Source of the DNA: Cycas panzhihuaensis
Taxonomy: Eukaryota > Cycadophyta
Length of the DNA: 64,000 nucleotides
NCBI GenBank assembly: GCA_023213395.1
Contig: CM041465.1
Coordinates: 35,161,741 to 35,225,740 of the forward strand
Direction of reading: 5' to 3'
A program made the position numbers and the translations under genes. This document shows, piece after piece, positions 35,462 through 46,668 of this stretch (its first letter is position 1; each line of letters starts with the position of its first letter). The notes under the pieces were generated by a model. It had not been told where the DNA came from, searched no databases, and was given only the letters and a program-made list of their open reading frames with translations.

Positions 35462-36060
35462 TCAATGAGATTTGGCAATGATACAAGCTTCACATTTAAA
35501 GGGCTTAGAGGAAAACTTTGGAAGGTTTGGAAGAGTATTAGAAAGATCTCTAAGCCTAACAATGTGAACATGACCCATATGAGCATGGCAAAGAGCTTTT
35601 GGTGACAACGTTGGATGGGTCAAGATGGGATTAAATGTAAATTCTTCATCAGCACAAGGGCTTTGGGCACAATGGACTTCAGAAGATGGAGAGTCATTCA
35701 GTCGAAAGAGTTTACCAAAGAGATGTCCAGTCAAAACCACCTGATTAGTTGGAGGGTGAATGACCTTAAGAGTCTGGTCATTTGCAGCTACACTTAGATC
35801 AAATCCATGAGAAATAAGTGTGGATAAAGAGAGTAGGTTTTGTTTGAGATTGGGTATATATAAGACATCAAGCAATGTAAAATCTTCTAAGCCTAGGAGT
35901 TTCAGGCGAATGTTACCAATTCCTTCAATAAGTTGTTGTGATTTATCAGCTATGTGAACAACTCCATGAACATTTGAGTCAAATGTTTGATATAGACTGT
36001 AATTGCATGCCATATGTTGAGTTGCTCTTGTGTCCATGATCCACTATCCATCGATTGAAG
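35462..36060 (-). pseudogene. Ty1-E protease and GAG-pre-integrase
   Basis: A 191-codon open stretch (35462-36037), the longest in the window. It starts within the protease active site, reading MDTRATQHM where copia has MDTGATQHM; Gly to Arg right after the catalytic DT should disable it. The YIPNLKQNLLSLSTL block follows. The pre-integrase zinc region has HAHMGHVHIVRL and CEACIIAKSH, so His and Cys ligands remain. The domain order protease then pre-integrase then integrase is that of Ty1/copia. Confidence 0.93.
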
Positions 36061-37244
36061 CCACACTATTGGCAATTCCAATAGGGCTTGGTATTGGTGA
36101 AGGGAATTCACAAGTGATATATCCACATCGAGCTTCAAAGTATCTCTTTGGTTGGTTAATGGAATTTGATGTTGAAGATTCCTCAATTCTTTGAATGTGT
36201 GCTTGTACAAAACCTGCACCACTAAAAGGATTCTTCACAAGTTTCTTCAACATTATGATCTCCATGTTTTGGTTAGAACTTGGCCAAATTATAAGTAGTA
36301 GTTCTACAATTTTTTGCTAAATATCCTTTATAGTTACACCGATCACACATAATGGTTTGATTACCAGTCCCTAAAGAAGTACTGGTTTGGCCTAACTGTC
36401 TTGCTCTTTGTTGAGGTGGCCCTTGGCCTTGAAACTGTCAAGGTTATGATTGAGGGTTTGATTGACCTTGTGGACGATTTCCCATATTTCTTCCTCTTCC
36501 TCTTACTCAGTTATTTCCTCTGCCACGAGAGGGACCTTGATTTTTTGTGTAGCAAACTTCTTCTTCTACCTCAAAGGCTACATCTGGAAGAGAGTCAGAG
36601 GCTACAAAGTTTGTATCAAAGGTCTTGCCAAATTTTATAAACTTCTCGGAAAGTGCTTCGAAGTTAAGTGTCTTCAATATTCCACTAGATTGAAGACTTC
36701 CAAGCAAGTTTTTATAATCAGGGACATGTAAACATGACTCGATCAAAAATACCCAAGTGATATATTGGGTCTTAAAGTCTTTGTCAATTGCCTATTTGAT
36801 TGGTCAGAGTAGATTTATTATCTCATGAGCTCATCCCTTTTGCATTTTTAATTTGTTTATTTTTAAAACAAGATGAACAAATTCTAAATCTAACTTTGTA
36901 TCAAAGTTCTTTTTAAGAACTTCTAGGACCTTCTAGGTTATATCATATTCCTCTTCATTTATCAAGTTGTGCAAGGAGTGATCAATGACCAATAAAATTC
37001 CTGCACGAATCTTTTCATCATCTATCTCCCATTGTAGTTTAACTGTAGCATCTGTAAGAGCTATTGGGGTGGATCTACTGGAAGTAGCTATTGTAGCCGT
37101 TGTTGGTACGTTGGGTGTAGGCTGCAAGTGGGCTCTCCAAAGGCCTTCATACTTTGTAGTATTTTTAATTCCAGTATACCATATATCCTAATTTTCTTTG
37201 CCTTTCAATATACAGTTAACATTTTACTTGAATTGAGATGACAT
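36061..37244 (-). pseudogene. Ty1-E gag with zinc knuckle
   Basis: ATG at 37244 (minus) reads MSSQFK then a stop. The capsid blocks follow: LQWEIDDEKIRAGILLVIDH, LHNLINEEEYDIT and DYKNLLGSLQSSGILKTLNF. A Gly/Arg-rich RGRGNN segment lies near 36490-36510. The zinc knuckle near 36310-36350 reads CDRCNYKGYLAKNC, a CX2CX4HX4C motif whose His is now Tyr by one transition. Gag would coat the RNA and form particles. The stretch from 36044 to 36265 links to protease in another frame. Confidence 0.9.
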
Positions 37245-39208
37245 GGTGATGATGAATAAGTAGAAGAGATGATAGAAGTATATGCCACTAACACGTGTGG
37301 CTAGTACACCTAGCACAACAAGGATGTAGAAATGATTATTATGATGAGAAGTAAGCAATGATTAATTATATAAAAATGAATATAAGTAATGATGCAAAAA
37401 TGAGGCCTAATGTAGAGCTGGCAAAGAGTGTTGATGTGTCATGCCACTAACCTCTCACTTATGTCCAAATGTAGATGAGGTTTCAATGCCTAAGGCTTCT
37501 AGTATACGATTAGGGTCTTCGCCCGCGATACCTGCACCTACACTTGGTGATGAAATCCAAGTCATAGTGGAGCCCAAGTACTCCCAGTCCTCACCCAGTT
37601 CACCAATGAGCAGCTATATACCTCCTTCGAAGAGTCAAATAGTACTGTGTATCCCACGACTATGATAGATATTGGACCAGGTTAATTTTAATCTTGCATT
37701 AAGGTTTTCAGTTTTCCTGGGTGGTTATCAGGATTATCCCTGATTGGAGGCCATAGGTATGGCTAACCTATCCCTCCACCACTATTCCAATTAAGACCAG
37801 ACCCAATATGAAACTCACACCTCCCTTAGAGCCTGGACTTCAGCCAACCTTAGTCTATTTTAACCAAGGAAAGTGTGTGCACAAGTCAAGAACTGATAGT
37901 ATATATCGTACGGATGAGATTCCTTTTAGGAATAGTATAAGATGTTTCCGTATAACTGAAAACTGAAATAGAAACTTGCCAAATATGCTTACTTATTTTA
38001 TTGTTGTTGCTGCTTTTGTGATGCTTTATTGTTGTTGCTACTTTTGTGATGCTTTATTGTTTTTGTTACTTTTGTGATACTTTATGCTATGTGTGCAAAT
38101 AGAAAAGCATGTTATATTTAGTAGGGGAATCAGATGTTGCTTCCGATCCAAGATTTCCCTTGCTTTAGTATAATGTTTCCAAATATGATTTTGGAAGTTT
38201 TAATACAAAAGCCACAACGGGATAAAAAGTGGATCAACTTTCTGCTAAAATGATGATTTTTCTAAATCTATATGCATGCTATTTTTTCCTAGTTTGTGAT
38301 TTTTTCACAAAATTTACAAATAATGATAAATGGATAAATTTTTAGAAATTATAAATATGAAGGCCTAAATGATAAAATCTAAATTTATGACAGAAGGAAA
38401 GAGTGTTTAGAATGTAGTTTCTGATAGAGTCGTGAAGTCAGATTTCAGAAGAGGCATACAAATTTTTCCTCCCAAAAAAGCACCAAAGTAAAATCATGCC
38501 AGATCAACTGTCTCAGAATCTAGACTTCAATATGTCAAAAGTTGAGTGTTGACATGTACATTAACTTTCCCTTCTATAGCATCTGTAAAATCTGCTAAAA
38601 CATTGCCCGAAATGCCCTTGCAAGGTCCTTTATAGGGTTGAGTAGGCAAAATTAGCAACTGTGAGAAAACTGCATAGATCTCACTAACCAGTGGATGAAA
38701 TTTAATGATATTTATCTTAAAATGATCTTACGACATAAATATACTAGATTCCTTAATAAAACTTTTAGATCTTCTGCTTATAATTGAAGGATTTCATTAG
38801 GAAAAGTGCTTTAAATCACTTATCCATAAAATTTACCCTTTTTGTCACAGCCAAAACTTGCTGTTGCAGGCTGAATCTAAAGTTTCTCCAGAAGACAAAA
38901 ATGATCCTTTAGTGAAGGCAACCTTTCATACCAAATTTCATCAAATTCTGAGATGGTTAAATGCTTATAAAAATTTGGGACTTTAATGCTTCCGACCTGC
39001 TGATACAGCTTGAACGGCTTCAAAAACCTGTATTCTTCACCTCTAAATTTCTACACATATGTACAAAGCAACAACATACAAAATACTATAATTTTATGCT
39101 CTCAAAATGTTAGAAAAAAGGAATGCACTCTCAATACTTCACATTGAAGGTGAAGGAGAGGCAAAATGACTCCATGCAAGTGGAATGGAGTGAATAGATC
39201 CCCTTCTG
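37245..39208 (-). other. Ty1-E leader, about 2 kb
   Basis: Between PBS and gag. It is homologous in blocks to the Ty1-F leader (40170-42372), for example the stretch around 38150-38280 and that around 41280-41420. Near 37980-38080 a TTGTTGTTGCTRCTTTTGTGATGCTTTAT-type unit occurs about three times in tandem. No long ORF. Confidence 0.7.
37990..38080. repeat. Short tandem repeat of about 30-36 bp in Ty1-E leader
   Basis: Roughly three units sharing TTACTTTTGTGATGCTTTAT or TGCTTTTGTGATGCTTTATT separated by TTGTTGTTGC. Confidence 0.7.
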
Positions 39209-39220
39209 GCTCTGATACCA
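39209..39220 (-). other. Primer binding site of Ty1-E
   Basis: Minus-strand TGGTATCAGAGC, a perfect match to the plant initiator tRNA-Met type site, two bases after the LTR. Confidence 0.95.
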
Positions 39221-39222
39221 CA

Positions 39223-39534
39223 TGAAGGAATGATGGATCTAAGAGATAAATCACTCACATGCATACAATGGTAATGGAGAATGAAAAAGAAGATGAAACA
39301 AGATATGAGAGCAAGCTTGGAGGTGAGAATGAATAATTACTCCCTCCTTGAGATTTCACCTTTTATTATTGAGGGTGAGCATTAGGGTTAAGATTTTTCT
39401 GCCTAATGACATGAACCTGAAATTACATCTAAGTGCACATAAAGTACATTTTATTAAGAGACTAATGCTAATAATATATCCTAAGGTCACATAATTAATC
39501 TACATAAATAACTTTGATACATTAACCTCTTTCA
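39223..39534 (-). repeat. 5' LTR of Ty1-E
   Basis: Plus-strand TGAAGGAATGAT to CTCTTTCA; PBS lies beside it on the minus strand and the GTTGT duplication follows. Confidence 0.96.
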
Positions 39535-39853
39535 GTTGTCACTTAAAGAAACAAGAAATAACCTAATATTGCTTTATCATCTACTAAGTCAAAATATAAA
39601 GTTGTTGTTATAGTGACTTATGAAACCATTCGGTTGAGGTAGGTACTTGGTGATTTAGGATTACATTGAAGAGGTGACTATATTATACTGTGGTAATCAA
39701 AGTACCTTAAATATTAACAAGAATTTTGATATTATATTCTCATACCAAACACATTGAGATACATCATAACTTTATAAGGGGACAGATCTAGAACAGAGAA
39801 GTCAAGCTTTTATATAAACCAACAAATAAGAAATTTTTTTATATTTTCTATGA
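39535..39853 (+). pseudogene. Ty1-D RNase H, second part
   Basis: Resumes after Ty1-E: PNIALSSTKSKYKVVVIVTY stands for the LST-EAEY block, followed by YETIRLR, and by HTKHIEIHHNF-type text near 39740-39770. A decayed TDSG/PTN end follows (YKPTNK near 39815). The frame ends at 39853 where the Ty1-F LTR begins; the last codons (DIFTKPL-like) are found after 59807. Confidence 0.88.
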
Positions 39854-40155
39854 TGAATGTTAATATATCAAAGTCATTAGATTAATTAGATAAAGGCGAT
39901 TTTAGGTTAGTTAAGCCACATAGTTAAATGTAATTTCATTTACATTTAAGTGTAATTTTAGGATCATGTCATTAGACAGGAAACTTCTTTGAAAACCCTA
40001 ATATATAAACTCTAATATATAAGACTAAATGTGAAGGGGAGAGTCATAATTTTCACCTCTCATTTTTGCTCTCAATCTTGTTCTCTCTATTTTGTTCTTC
40101 TTGTGTGCCATTGCTTTAGTGTAGTGGATTGTGGTACTAGATTCTTCACCCAACA
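39854..40155 (+). repeat. 5' LTR of Ty1-F
   Basis: TGAATGTTAATATATC to TTCACCCAACA; matches 54240-54540. Confidence 0.94.
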
Positions 40156-40157
40156 AC

Positions 40158-40169
40158 TAGTATCAAAGC
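40158..40169 (+). other. Primer binding site of Ty1-F
   Basis: TAGTATCAAAGC, two transitions from TGGTATCAGAGC, two bases after the LTR. Confidence 0.85.
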
Positions 40170-42372
40170 TATTATTGATCATATTTCCCTACTATTGATC
40201 ATATTTCCCCACTAGGATTACATGAAGCCATTAATGCCTCTCACTCACAATTCATGTGAGGCTAAGGGCACATTTCAGAACTTCATTTTATATTTGAGAG
40301 CTTAAAATTTTATTATTGTATATGTTTTCATATTTTCCATGTGTGTAAAATTGTAGAGGTGAAAAGGACTAATTTTTTAAGCTGTTTGACTGCCAAAACA
40401 ACTCCAAATTGCATTGAAGGCCTAAATTTTAGTGAAAATTTTATAGTCTCAAATTTTGATAAAATTTGATATATAAGGTCACCCAACCAAGAGGAGTAAT
40501 TTTGTCTTATGGAGCATCTTTAAATTCAACCTGTAACAACTAGTTTTAGTTGAAACATGATTTTTGCCCATATAGATGATCTACTACTAATTTCTTCAAA
40601 ACTAATTGATTTCTACTAAACTTTTTTGGGTATTTTAGTAGATATAGGCAAAACATCCATTTTAGATCTAGTACCATTAAATTTTATTGATTATTAAGTG
40701 TAAATTTTTCCAATAAGGTTATAAATTTATGGATGAGTAACCTAGGGCACTTTCTTTAGTGAAATTCTTTAAATATAGCTAAAAATCTAAAATTATTTCA
40801 AGGGCTTTACTAGATTTATCTCTTAGGATCATTTTGAGACTGATTTCATCAAATTTCATCCATTGGTTGATGAGAATTTTGTAGTTTTTTGACAAATATT
40901 GAATCTACCTATTCAACCCCACAAAAAATGTTACGAGGGTATTTTAAGCAGTTTTTTTGCCATTTTTCAAGATGTTACAGAAAGAAAAGTTGATGTATAT
41001 ATCAAAATCAATATTTTGACATATTATTGAAGTTTGGATTTCAAGATAGTAAATCTGGCAAAATTATGCTTTTGTGTTTTTTTAAGGCAAAATTTTTTTA
41101 TGCCTTTGAAGAAATATGACTCCACTATCTTATCAAAAACATCATTTTGAGTACTTTTTTCTTTTACCACAAATTCAGATTCTATCATCTAGGCCTTTAT
41201 ATTTATAATTTTTGTAAAAGTTTAGCCATTTATTATTATTTATAAATTTTGTGAAATAAAATCATAAAATAGGACAAATTAGCATGCTTCTAGATTTAGA
41301 AAAATCATCATTTTAGTGGAAACTTGATCTACGTTTTGGACCCTTGTGGATTTTGTATTAAAATTTCTAAAATTACATTTGGAAACATCGTACCAAAGCA
41401 AGGGAAATCTTAGATCAAAAGGAACGTCCAGTTCCCCTATTAAATCTGGTATGCTCTTTCTATTTTCCATATATGGCATAAAGCAAACACATAAAGCAAC
41501 AACAATAATAAGCAAGCATGAAAGGCAAGTAAGTATTTGGAATCTTTTTATTTCAATTTTCAGTTTAAGCTCAAGTTATTTGAAAATAACTTGCACTCTT
41601 TCCTAAAAGAAATCTCATCTATATATTTTATACTGCCAGTTCTTGACCTATGTGCACATTCACTTTGGTTGAAATAAACTACTATTGGCCAAAATCTAGA
41701 CCCTAAGAAAGGTGTGGGTTTCATACTGGGTCTAGTCTTAATCAAAATAGTGGTAGAGGGACAGGTTAGCCATACCTTCACCCTCCAATCAAGGATAATC
41801 CTGATAACCACCTAAGAAAATTGAAAACTCTAATCAAGATTAAAATATAGCCAGTCCAGTATAAGTCATAGCCATAGGATATACACATACCACCTTTCAA
41901 GGTTAGGTATATCGCTACTCATCAGTGAATAGGGTGAGGACTAGTAGTACCTAGGATCTATGTTGTCTTGGCAATGATGTGGGTATCACAAGTGAAGGCC
42001 CTAATACATATACTAGAAGCCCTCTTAGGCATTGACACCTCAACTAATTTGGACTTGGGATATAGATTTGGGTTTGATCACACATCCTACATCACACTTA
42101 GTTTTTAGTTGTATGCACCCACATGCTGACTTCTATATGGGCATAATCTTAATTGTATGATCACATGACATATCATTTATCTTTGTGATCCTTATATTGC
42201 CATTTGTATACATCATCAAACCTTACTGTATTAAGAGTATTTACCATAAGTGTTAGTGGCCTATTATCATTTGTTTGCCATTTAATTATATTCCCCACAT
42301 TGTGTTAGGTGTATTAGCCACATGTGTCAGTGATGTTTTCATTTATTATTTCTTCACTTCATCATCTTTGCC
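40170..42372 (+). other. Ty1-F leader
   Basis: About 2.2 kb, homologous in blocks to the Ty1-E leader. Short open stretches (41346-41606 and reverse ones) have no motif. Confidence 0.7.
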
Positions 42373-43330
42373 ATGTCTTCTTAGTTTAAGCCAAATGTAA
42401 ACTGCATCTTAAAAGGGAAAGACAATTGGGATTTATGGTATATTAGAGTTAAGAATACTGCTAAGTATGAAGACCTTTAAAGAGCCTATCTACAGCTTAC
42501 ATGTATCATTCCTGCAACATCAACAACACCTGCCTCAAGAGGAACACCACCTATAGCTCTAGTAGATCCTACAGCTAAATTACAATAGGAAATCGATGAT
42601 GAGAAGATTCATGTAGGTATTATATTGGTGACTGATCACTCATTGCACAATCTAGTCAATAAATAATAACATGATATAGCCTATAAAGTTCTCGAGGTTC
42701 TTAAAATAAATTTTGATAGAAAATCCAACCTTAAATTTGTTCATCTAGTCTTAAAGATGAATAAGATGAAGATGCAGAAGGGACATGCATATGAAATAAT
42801 CAATCTCCTTCAACCAATCAAATAAGCAATAGATAAAGATTTTAAGACCCATTGTATGACATGGGCATTCCTCATATAGTCCTATCTATATATACCTAAT
42901 TATAAAAACTTACTTAGGAGTCTTGAATCAAGTAGAATGTTGAAGATACTTAACTTCAAAGCTCTTGTAGATAAGGTTATAGAATTTGATAAGATCTTTG
43001 ATATTAATTTTGCAATTTCAGATCCTCTTTCAGATGCAACTTTTAATGTGGAAGAAGAAGTATGCTTCTCAAAGAAGTAGAGTCCCTCTCGTGGTAGAGG
43101 AAATAAATAAGCAAGAGGTAGAGGATGAGGTAGAGGAAATTGGCCACTAAGTCAACAAAATCCTCAATAATAATAGCCTAGAAAAACTCAAGGCCAAGCA
43201 CTACCTTTCAATGCAAGATAGTTAGGCCAATCTAGTGCTTCAAAGACTAGGAATTAGATTCTCATGTACGAAAGGTATAATAAGAGAGGATACCTTGCAA
43301 AGGACTATTATATACCTACATACAAGCTAC
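42373..43330 (+). pseudogene. Ty1-F gag with decayed zinc knuckle
   Basis: ATG at 42373 reads MSS then a stop, and continues with LKGKDNWDLWYIRVKNTAKY-like text (some residues now changed). The blocks EIDDEKIHVGIILVTDHSLH, NYKNLLRSLESSRMLKILNF and a Gly/Arg-rich RGRGRGN segment near 43090-43140 parallel Ty1-E gag. The knuckle near 43270-43310 reads YERYNKRGYLAKDY. All three Cys and the His of CX2CX4HX4C have become Tyr, each by one transition. It cannot bind zinc. Confidence 0.9.
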
Positions 43331-43860
43331 CTAAGTTTCAATAGAAATATAAGGCTTATAATGTTGATGAAACATATGAAGAACAATTTGGTGGTACAAG
43401 TTTTCATGAAGTATACATTCAAAAACTTGAGGGAAAAGCCATTAATCAAACTAAAAGGTATTTTAAAGCCTATTGTGGCTATGCCACTTGTGATCTTGAA
43501 TCATTAATGTAAACCCCTCTTAGAGTTACAAATAGTATAACTTTAAATACGTCGTCATGGATCATGGATACATAAGTGACATAGTATATGACCTGTAATT
43601 AGGATCTATATCAAACTTTTGATTCTAATGTATATGGTGTTGTTTACATGGCCAATAAATCCTAACAACCTATTAAAGGTATTGAAAATATATGCCTAAA
43701 ACTCCCAGGCTTGAGAGATTTCACATTACTTAATGTCCTATATATTCCTAATCTGAAACAAAACCTACTCTACTTATCCACTCTTATTTTTTATGGATTT
43801 GATCTTAGTGTGACTACAAATGACCAAACTCTCTAGGCCATTAACCCTCCAAAAAATTGA
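43331..43860 (+). pseudogene. Ty1-F protease remnant
   Basis: SSWIMDT, a stop, VT, a stop, YMTCN near 43555-43595 corresponds to WIMDTGATQHM, so the active-site Gly and Gln codons are lost. DLYQTFDSNVYGVVYMANKS and LRDFTLLNVLYIPNLKQNLL follow. Same family as the Ty1-E protease. Confidence 0.9.
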
Positions 43861-44293
43861 GTGGTCTTGACTAGAGTACTTACTGATAAACTATTTAGAT
43901 TGAATGACTCCCCATCTTCTAAAGCCAACTGTGCTAAAAACCCTTGTACTGATAAAAACTTTGCTTTTAATACCACTTTAACACACCTTAACTTGTCCCC
44001 AGAAGCTCTTTGGTATACTCACATGGATCACATTTATATCAATCGACTTAGAGATCTTTGTCACACCCTTCTAAGTTTCCCCAAGTTCTTTTCCAAGCCC
44101 TTTAAATGTAAAGCCTGTATTATAGCCAAATCTTATAGACAACCCTTTACTAATAGTTAATGGAAATCGAGTCATCCTCTTTAATTGGTATACTCTAATC
44201 TATATGAACCAATGCCCATTCCATCATTGAAGTAGAAATTATATTACATATCCTTCATTGATGATTTTAATAGGAAAGTGTGGGTGGCTTTTC
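43861..44293 (+). pseudogene. Ty1-F pre-integrase and integrase start
   Basis: The 43861-44160 stretch carries LWYTHMDHIYINRLRDLC (zinc-region His largely kept) and FKCKACIIAKSYRQPF. Integrase begins with PMPIPSLK, a stop, KLYYISFIDDFNRKVWVAF. The first catalytic Asp is kept. It is cut at 44293 by Ty3-H and resumes at 51172. Confidence 0.92.
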
Positions 44294-45365
44294 TGATCCA
44301 TTTTTTGGATCTTTAAAAGGTGCAACCGCAATTGCAACTAAGTGATCGACTGGTCTATAAGTGCAACAAACTTCAACCACGAAATTTACAGGTGCAACCC
44401 TGCTGACTATAGACGTAACCCTGTGACTGAGGTGTAACCTTGCTGATTGCAGGTGTAACCTTGCTCACTGAGGCGCAACCCTGATGACTGCAGGTGAAAC
44501 CCTGTTGACTGAGGCACAACCCTGCTAACTACAGCTGCAACTCTGTGGACTGCAGAAAACAGAAAATGGGAAATTTAAAAAATGACAGCATTTTTGGCCA
44601 GGGAAATGAAGTTTGTTTCGTACAGAATTTTAGGAGAATCTTCTTGCACGTGTCCTCTATATGATTAAAGAGGAAAACCTCTTAATTACATAAATTTAAG
44701 TGGGTTTTTTCGCTAATTGTTTGGAATTCGTTGAAGAAAAGAAAAATGGAAAACCCGTTACGGAAGAAACATGCATTATATGATTTATTAACAGTGATAT
44801 CGGGGGACGGAAGACAGAAGAGGATGCCAACAGCCATAGATGTAGTACGTGGAGGAGGATTCGAGGAAAGTTATCTAAAGTTACTTTCCAAAAAGAGAGA
44901 ACAGCTCCAAAAATGGGAATTCTACATAGGAGAGAAAACGAAACGGAAGTGCATAAGGAGTGATAGAGCAGTACCCAAATCCATTTGTGGGGATAGAGAA
45001 GAAGCCCAAGAAAGTGAAGTTACAGCCGAGAGAGGAAAATAGTAGCCACAACAGTCCAAGAAAGAGACAGCAGCGGAATTCTTCACCAAGAAAAGAGATT
45101 TTTTTGTTATCGACAACTAAAACTCTATGCATACTTTAGTGTCAGTGGTTCCAAAGAACATGCAACAGCCTGAAAAGCATCCAACACTTAGTTCTACTCT
45201 CCCAATTTGCTATAGCAATCCTTTACATGCTCAATAGAGCACAAACATAAGGAATTTTGTAAGAGAATTCAAAATATCTTCAAATTAATATAATATTATT
45301 GTAAATTTATTTTGGATTTGTTTCGATTAGATTAAGTCTTTACTTTTCCATTCAAATTCAGATCA
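44294..45365 (+). repeat. 5' LTR of Ty3-H
   Basis: TGATCCATTTTTTGGATC to CAGATCA. Contains the minisatellite at 44391-44555 and a 103-codon open stretch (44731-45042) with a counterpart in the other LTR. Confidence 0.95.
44391..44555 (+). repeat. Minisatellite of 8 units in 5' LTR
   Basis: Unit of 20-21 bases, consensus GGTGCAACCCTGCTGACTGCA. Units alternate between endings CTGCA and CTGA, giving a dimer period of about 41. It lies about 100 bases into U3. Confidence 0.93.
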
Positions 45366-45371
45366 AATATT

Positions 45372-45383
45372 TAGTATTAGAGC
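45372..45383 (+). other. Primer binding site of Ty3-H
   Basis: TAGTATTAGAGC, two transitions from TGGTATCAGAGC, six bases after the LTR. Confidence 0.82.
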
Positions 45384-45470
45384 TAGTTTTCTTAAAATCC
45401 TTGGGAACTTAAGGATTTTTAAAGAGAAAAGAAAAGAAAAACCCTCTTGCTTTCGTTGTGAAAAGTTCTT

Positions 45471-46668
45471 ATGAAAACTAGATTTCAGTATTTGTTGACT
45501 GATGAACCTTTAACCGAACCGCTTGAGAAAGAATGTGGACAGCAAAGGAAGATGGCTAAGCCAGAGCAAAAGATGGAGGAAAAGTTCATGAAGATGGAGC
45601 AAAACCTTGATAGACTAACCTAACTTGTGGCACAACTATTCTCTCAACAAGTTACAACTTCTTCTTCAACAATGAAAGGTGTAAAGAAGAAAGAAGATGA
45701 ACCAATGAAAGAGGAAACGGATGAAGAGTTGGTAGAAGACCAACAAGAAGAGAAAGAAGATGACAATCCAGTAATAATAACACATCCATTCAAGGTAAAG
45801 GCAAAACTTACATTGCCTATCTATGATGGAACTTTAGATGCTGAAAAGTTAGATGGTTGGTTGGACTAACTAGAAACATAGTTTTCCATTTATGGGTATA
45901 AAAACCAGCAGAAATTTACTTTTGCTAGGTTAAAATTGTCTAAGCATGCATTAGTTTGGTGGAATGCATATCTCAAATCCCATAATACAAATGAAAGTAC
46001 TTGGCAATAATTTAAAATCCTCATAAAGAAGCAATTCTATCCGATTGGGTATGAAGAGCAACAGAGGATTAAATGGCAATATTACTGACAGGAAAGAGGC
46101 AAAAATGTCTAAGACTACACAACAGAATTTCAAAAGCAAGCTGTTGTGTTGGGCATCTCTTTACTAAGTAAAGACATCATGTTGAAGTATATTGGAGGGC
46201 TACACCAGCATATTCAGTAAGAACTTCAACTGTTTGAAGTTAAATCGCTCAATGAAGCTAGCAAGAAGGCGATTGCCATAGAAAAAAAGAACAAGAAGGT
46301 TTATGCTAAGAGGAAAAGGTTTGTGCCTCAAGAAGATAGCAACAAACCTACCTGAGGAATGAGGTTTCCAGGTAAAGTTGGATAACAACCCATTAGAGGT
46401 TTTAGCAAGAAGAAATAAGCCAATACCACCCAAATCAAAGTCATTTGTACTTATCACAAGCGAGCAGGTCACAGCATAGAAGATTATTGGTTCCTACACC
46501 CAGAGAAATGACCCAAGAATAAGGGAAAAGGTAAAGCTAAAACTGAAGGTAAAGCTTTACTTAACTCTATGGGTGATGAAGATGTTTGTGGCATTGAAGA
46601 AGCCAATGAGAAGTTGATGCTCATGGCTAATGCGGGGCCTAAAAATAACCATCAACAAGTTGATCCAG
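45471..46668 (+). pseudogene. Ty3-H gag
   Basis: ATG at 45471 opens MKTRFQYLLTDE. A coiled-coil-like KMEEKFMKMEQNLDRL and an acidic EETDEELVEDQQEEKEDD stretch follow. The capsid starts at LPIYDGTLDAEKLDGWLD, with FARLKLSKHALVWWNAY and FKILIKKQFYPIGYEEQQ. A nucleocapsid block near 46440-46500 reads CTYHKRAGHSIEDYWFLHPE, a CCHC-like knuckle (C--CH-RAGH----C--LHPE) with two Cys now Tyr. About nine in-frame stops but no frameshift. Gag would build the particle. Confidence 0.93.

Larger units (their letters stand above)
31914..39534 (-). mobile_element. Ty1-E: nearly complete copia element
   Basis: LTRs 31914-32227 (314 bp) and 39223-39534 (312 bp) are near-identical direct repeats flanked by an exact 5-bp duplication GTTGT (31909-31913 and 39535-39539). 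On the minus strand the order is LTR, PBS, leader, gag with zinc knuckle, protease, GAG-pre-integrase, integrase, RT, RNase H, 3' noncoding, polypurine tract and LTR. It is the best-preserved copia element in the window and belongs to the same family as Ty1-F. It interrupts the RNase H of Ty1-D. Confidence 0.97.

Noticed and set aside
39849-39853. TATGA as target duplication of Ty1-F
   Set aside because: The right side is TTT followed by Ty1-G, so there is no matching copy.
44391-44555. CRISPR-like or satellite array
   Set aside because: Units are tandem without spacers and occur once in each LTR of a retrotransposon.
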